From: Raineya sp964654605
GTDB taxonomy: Bacteria > Bacteroidota > Bacteroidia > Cytophagales > Thermonemataceae
Assembly (NCBI GenBank): GCA_964654605.1
Contig: CAZZLW010000047.1
Coordinates: 1 to 33,966 of the forward strand
DNA: 33,966 nt
Direction of reading: 5' to 3'
The stretch's first letter is position 1. The number at the start of each line of letters is the position of its first letter. Shown here piece after piece: positions 32,210 to 33,966 of the stretch. A program made the translations under genes and the position numbers. The notes beneath the pieces were generated by a model. That model was not told the origin of the DNA. It searched no databases and saw only the letters and a program-made list of their open reading frames with translations.

Positions 32210-33553
32210 ATGAAATTCAAAAGTTTAGAAAATTTTTTGGAATACGTAAGGTTACGTAATCCGAATGAACCTGAATTTTTGCAGGCTGTTGAAGAGGTAA
32301 TGGGTAGCTTGTGGCAATTTATTGAACAAAACCCCCGCTATGCCGAAGATGCCATTTTAGAGCGGTTGGTAGAACCCGAAAGAGTAATTCAATTTCGGGT
32401 TACGTGGGTAGATGATAAAAGTAATGTGCAGGTAAATCGGGCTTTTCGTGTGCAACACAATTCGGCGATTGGTCCTTACAAAGGCGGTATGCGTTTCCAC
32501 CCTTCGGTGAATCTTTCTATTCTTAAATTTTTGGCTTTTGAGCAAACCTTCAAAAATGCCCTGACTACTTTACCTATGGGTGGCGGAAAAGGCGGTTCAG
32601 ATTTTGACCCCAAAGGCAAAAGTAAAGGCGAAATTATGCGTTTTTGCCAAGCCCTAATGACCGAATTGTATCGCCATTTGGGTCCGGATACTGATGTTCC
32701 CGCAGGCGATATTGGCGTGGGCGAGCAAGAAGTTGGTTTTATGGCGGGTATGATGAAAAAACTTTCTAATCATAGTGCTTGTGTATTTACGGGCAAGGGT
32801 GTTGCTTATGGCGGCAGTCTGATTCGTCCCGAAGCTACGGGATACGGATTGGTCTATTTTGTACAAGAACAATTAGCTACGAAAAATATGAGTTTAGAGG
32901 GGCTCAAAGTAGCCGTCTCGGGTTCGGGAAATGTGGCTCAATATGCTATTGAAAAAGTAATGGAACTTGGTGGTAAAGTAATCACCTGTTCCGACTCTAA
33001 CGGCACCGTGCTTGATGAAGCAGGTTTTAACACTGAAAAATTACTGCTTTTGAAAGAAATTAAAAACTCGCAGAAAGGAAGAGTTTCGGACTATGCAGAA
33101 AAATTGGGCTTGAAATATTTGCCCCAACAACGTCCTTGGAATATCCCTGTGGATATTGCTTTGCCTTGTGCTACGCAAAATGAAATTGACGAAAACGATG
33201 CCCGAAACCTTGTAAAAAATGGCGTAAAGTGTGTAGCAGAAGGGGCAAATATGCCTACTACTTTGGAGGCAGTGAAGCTATTTTTACAGGCAAAAATTTT
33301 ATTTGCACCAGGAAAGGCTTCTAACGCAGGAGGCGTAGCGACTTCAGGTTTGGAAATGACACAGAGTTCGCAGAGGCTTTATTGGCAGAGAAACGAAGTG
33401 GATAACAAACTGCATAGCATTATGAAAAGTATCCACGAAAAATGTGTGTTGTATGGCAAAGACAAATCAGGTTTTATCAATTACGTTGATGGGGCTAATA
33501 TTGCGGGTTTTGTAAAAGTTGCGGAAGCTATGCTCGGACAAGGCGTGTATTAA
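32210..33553 (+). CDS. gdhA: NADP-type glutamate dehydrogenase
   Basis: 447 residues, exactly the length of E. coli GdhA. Interconverts 2-oxoglutarate plus ammonia and glutamate in the cytoplasm; the biosynthetic hexameric form is likely. Seen: PYKGGMRFHPSVNLSILKFLAFEQTFKNALT with Lys91 and Lys115, then LPMGGGKGGSDFDPKGKS with catalytic Lys127, PAGDIGVG with Asp167, the Rossmann part VSGSGNVAQYA (about 235-245), CATQNEIDE and APGKASNAGGVATSGLEM. Own promoter. A hairpin 160 bp downstream (33683-33732), inside the CRISPR leader, may end its transcript. Confidence 0.97.
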   Translation: MKFKSLENFLEYVRLRNPNEPEFLQAVEEVMGSLWQFIEQNPRYAEDAILERLVEPERVIQFRVTWVDDKSNVQVNRAFRVQHNSAIGPYKGGMRFHPSVNLSILKFLAFEQTFKNALTTLPMGGGKGGSDFDPKGKSKGEIMRFCQALMTELYRHLGPDTDVPAGDIGVGEQEVGFMAGMMKKLSNHSACVFTGKGVAYGGSLIRPEATGYGLVYFVQEQLATKNMSLEGLKVAVSGSGNVAQYAIEKVMELGGKVITCSDSNGTVLDEAGFNTEKLLLLKEIKNSQKGRVSDYAEKLGLKYLPQQRPWNIPVDIALPCATQNEIDENDARNLVKNGVKCVAEGANMPTTLEAVKLFLQAKILFAPGKASNAGGVATSGLEMTQSSQRLYWQRNEVDNKLHSIMKSIHEKCVLYGKDKSGFINYVDGANIAGFVKVAEAMLGQGVY

Positions 33554-33682
33554 GGCGATAACATCTGATTATCAAGCGTTTTTTCTCATCAAGTCGTCAA
33601 TGTCCTTCTAAAAGTATACCTTGCTAATTTGGTATATCTAAAATTTAACTAAAACTTACCTTAACTAATTGATTATCAGTAT

Positions 33683-33732
33683 GTCGTCAATCTCCCGAGA
33701 AAATCTTATAATTGGAGATTGACGACTTTTTT
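33683..33732 (+). terminator. Hairpin followed by T6 in the leader
   Basis: Arms 33683-33695 and 33714-33726 (13 bp perfect), loop 18 nt, then TTTTTT. Reads as an intrinsic terminator on the plus strand for gdhA, upstream of the array promoter. The left arm is also a near-copy of the element at 33593-33605. Confidence 0.65.
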
Positions 33733-33754
33733 CTAAAAAAATTTTAAAAAAAAT

Positions 33755-33785
33755 TTGGATATTTAGTTTGATTTGCATATTTTTG
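33755..33785 (+). promoter_or_regulatory. CRISPR array promoter
   Basis: TTG (33755-33757), 20-bp spacer and TATTTTTG (33778-33785), a complete Bacteroidota consensus match. Transcription would begin near 33792, just before repeat 1 (33801), and run into the array. Confidence 0.8.
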
Positions 33786-33800
33786 AAACAGATTCAACGC

Positions 33801-33966
33801 ACTTTAATCGTACCATTGTGGAATTGAAATTTGTGCAAATTTTCTTGCAAGTCTGCAATAACATTACAACTTTAATCGTACCATTGTGGAATTGAAATTA
33901 TGGAAAAAAAAATTGCAGAGTTAAGAGCTGAAATACTTTAATCGTACCATTGTGGAATTGAAATTT
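33801..33966 (+). CRISPR. CRISPR array, first three repeats, continues past the window end
   Basis: Three identical 30-bp repeats at 33801-33830, 33869-33898 and 33935-33964. They begin ACTTTAATCGTACC and end GTGGAATTGAAAT. Spacers are 38 bp (33831-33868) and 36 bp (33899-33934). A base T follows each copy, so the repeat may be one longer. The 3' ATTGAAAT end is the 5'-handle type of Cas6-processed repeats in type I-B and type III systems and gives a plus-strand transcript, in agreement with the leader promoter. The repeat shows no strong internal palindrome. No cas gene lies in the window. Confidence 0.95.

Larger units (their letters stand above)
33554..33800 (+). promoter_or_regulatory. 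CRISPR leader with direct and inverted elements
   Basis: 247 bp between gdhA and the first repeat. It contains two TGATTATCA palindromes (33566-33574, 33670-33678), each followed by GTCGTCAATsTCC (33593-33605, 33683-33695), then an inverted copy of the second, GGAGATTGACGAC (33714-33726), giving a 13-bp perfect stem with an 18-nt loop followed by T6. The last 70 bp are very AT-rich, as leaders usually are, and hold the array promoter. The hairpin could be the gdhA terminator or a leader signal for adaptation. No coding potential seen. Confidence 0.75.

Overview
The window looks like chromosomal DNA of a member of the Bacteroidota, probably of the Cytophagales type. It is AT-rich, and Shine-Dalgarno sequences are scarce. 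Several genes are preceded by the Bacteroidota promoter TTG-N19..21-TAnnTTTG. The gene content fits: a TamA-like outer-membrane lipoprotein (TamL type), MORN-repeat YwqK-like protein, long-form acyl-CoA dehydrogenase, MerR regulator next to a lytic transglycosylase, and secreted proteins with Bacteroidota-type signal peptides. No rRNA, tRNA, insertion sequence or prophage was seen.

Layout. 1-579: end of an AAA-ATPase/PD-(D/E)XK gene, split by an apparent -1 frameshift. 591-2402 (-): VLCAD-like acyl-CoA dehydrogenase. 2823-6272 (+): two unrecognised envelope proteins, the heptose-1-phosphate adenylyltransferase rfaE2 and a YugP-type membrane zinc peptidase. 6371-7240 (-): toxin-antitoxin-like pair. 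7416-9301 (+): EF-Ts and an MltD-like lytic transglycosylase. 9323-16187 (-): MerR regulator, class A-like serine hydrolase, lipoprotein, amino-acid permease, M23 peptidase and a secreted protein. 16402-20394: thioesterase (+), TamL (-), TrmH-type rRNA/tRNA methyltransferase (+). 20387-24639 (-): queuosine-precursor transporter, STAS protein, purC, YwqK-like protein and an XRE regulator with twin operators. 24957-27442 (+): 3-hydroxybutyryl-CoA dehydrogenase and a DUF4143 ATPase. 27560-28378 (-): dapD. 28692-32101 (+): a metal-uptake operon with an MntR-like regulator, binding lipoprotein, ATPase and one permease, divergent from dapD. 32210-33553 (+): NADP-type glutamate dehydrogenase. 33554-33966: a CRISPR leader and the first three repeats of an array that runs off the window.

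Most of the window is housekeeping (envelope biogenesis, peptidoglycan turnover, beta-oxidation, lysine/DAP, purine and glutamate metabolism). The accessory signals are the toxin-antitoxin-like pair upstream of tsf, the broken ATPase-nuclease gene, the AAA/DUF4143 gene behind a 45-bp palindrome, the REP-like hairpins inside the metal operon, and the CRISPR locus. The CRISPR leader has a well-formed promoter ending just before repeat 1 and an unusual set of direct and inverted GTCGTCAAT elements. No cas genes are inside the window, so the CRISPR type cannot be settled here. I did not find a clearly new multi-gene system; the best leads are the CRISPR leader elements, the XRE operators that overlap two promoters, the palindrome flush against the ATPase promoter, and lost key residues in EF-Ts and the serine hydrolase.
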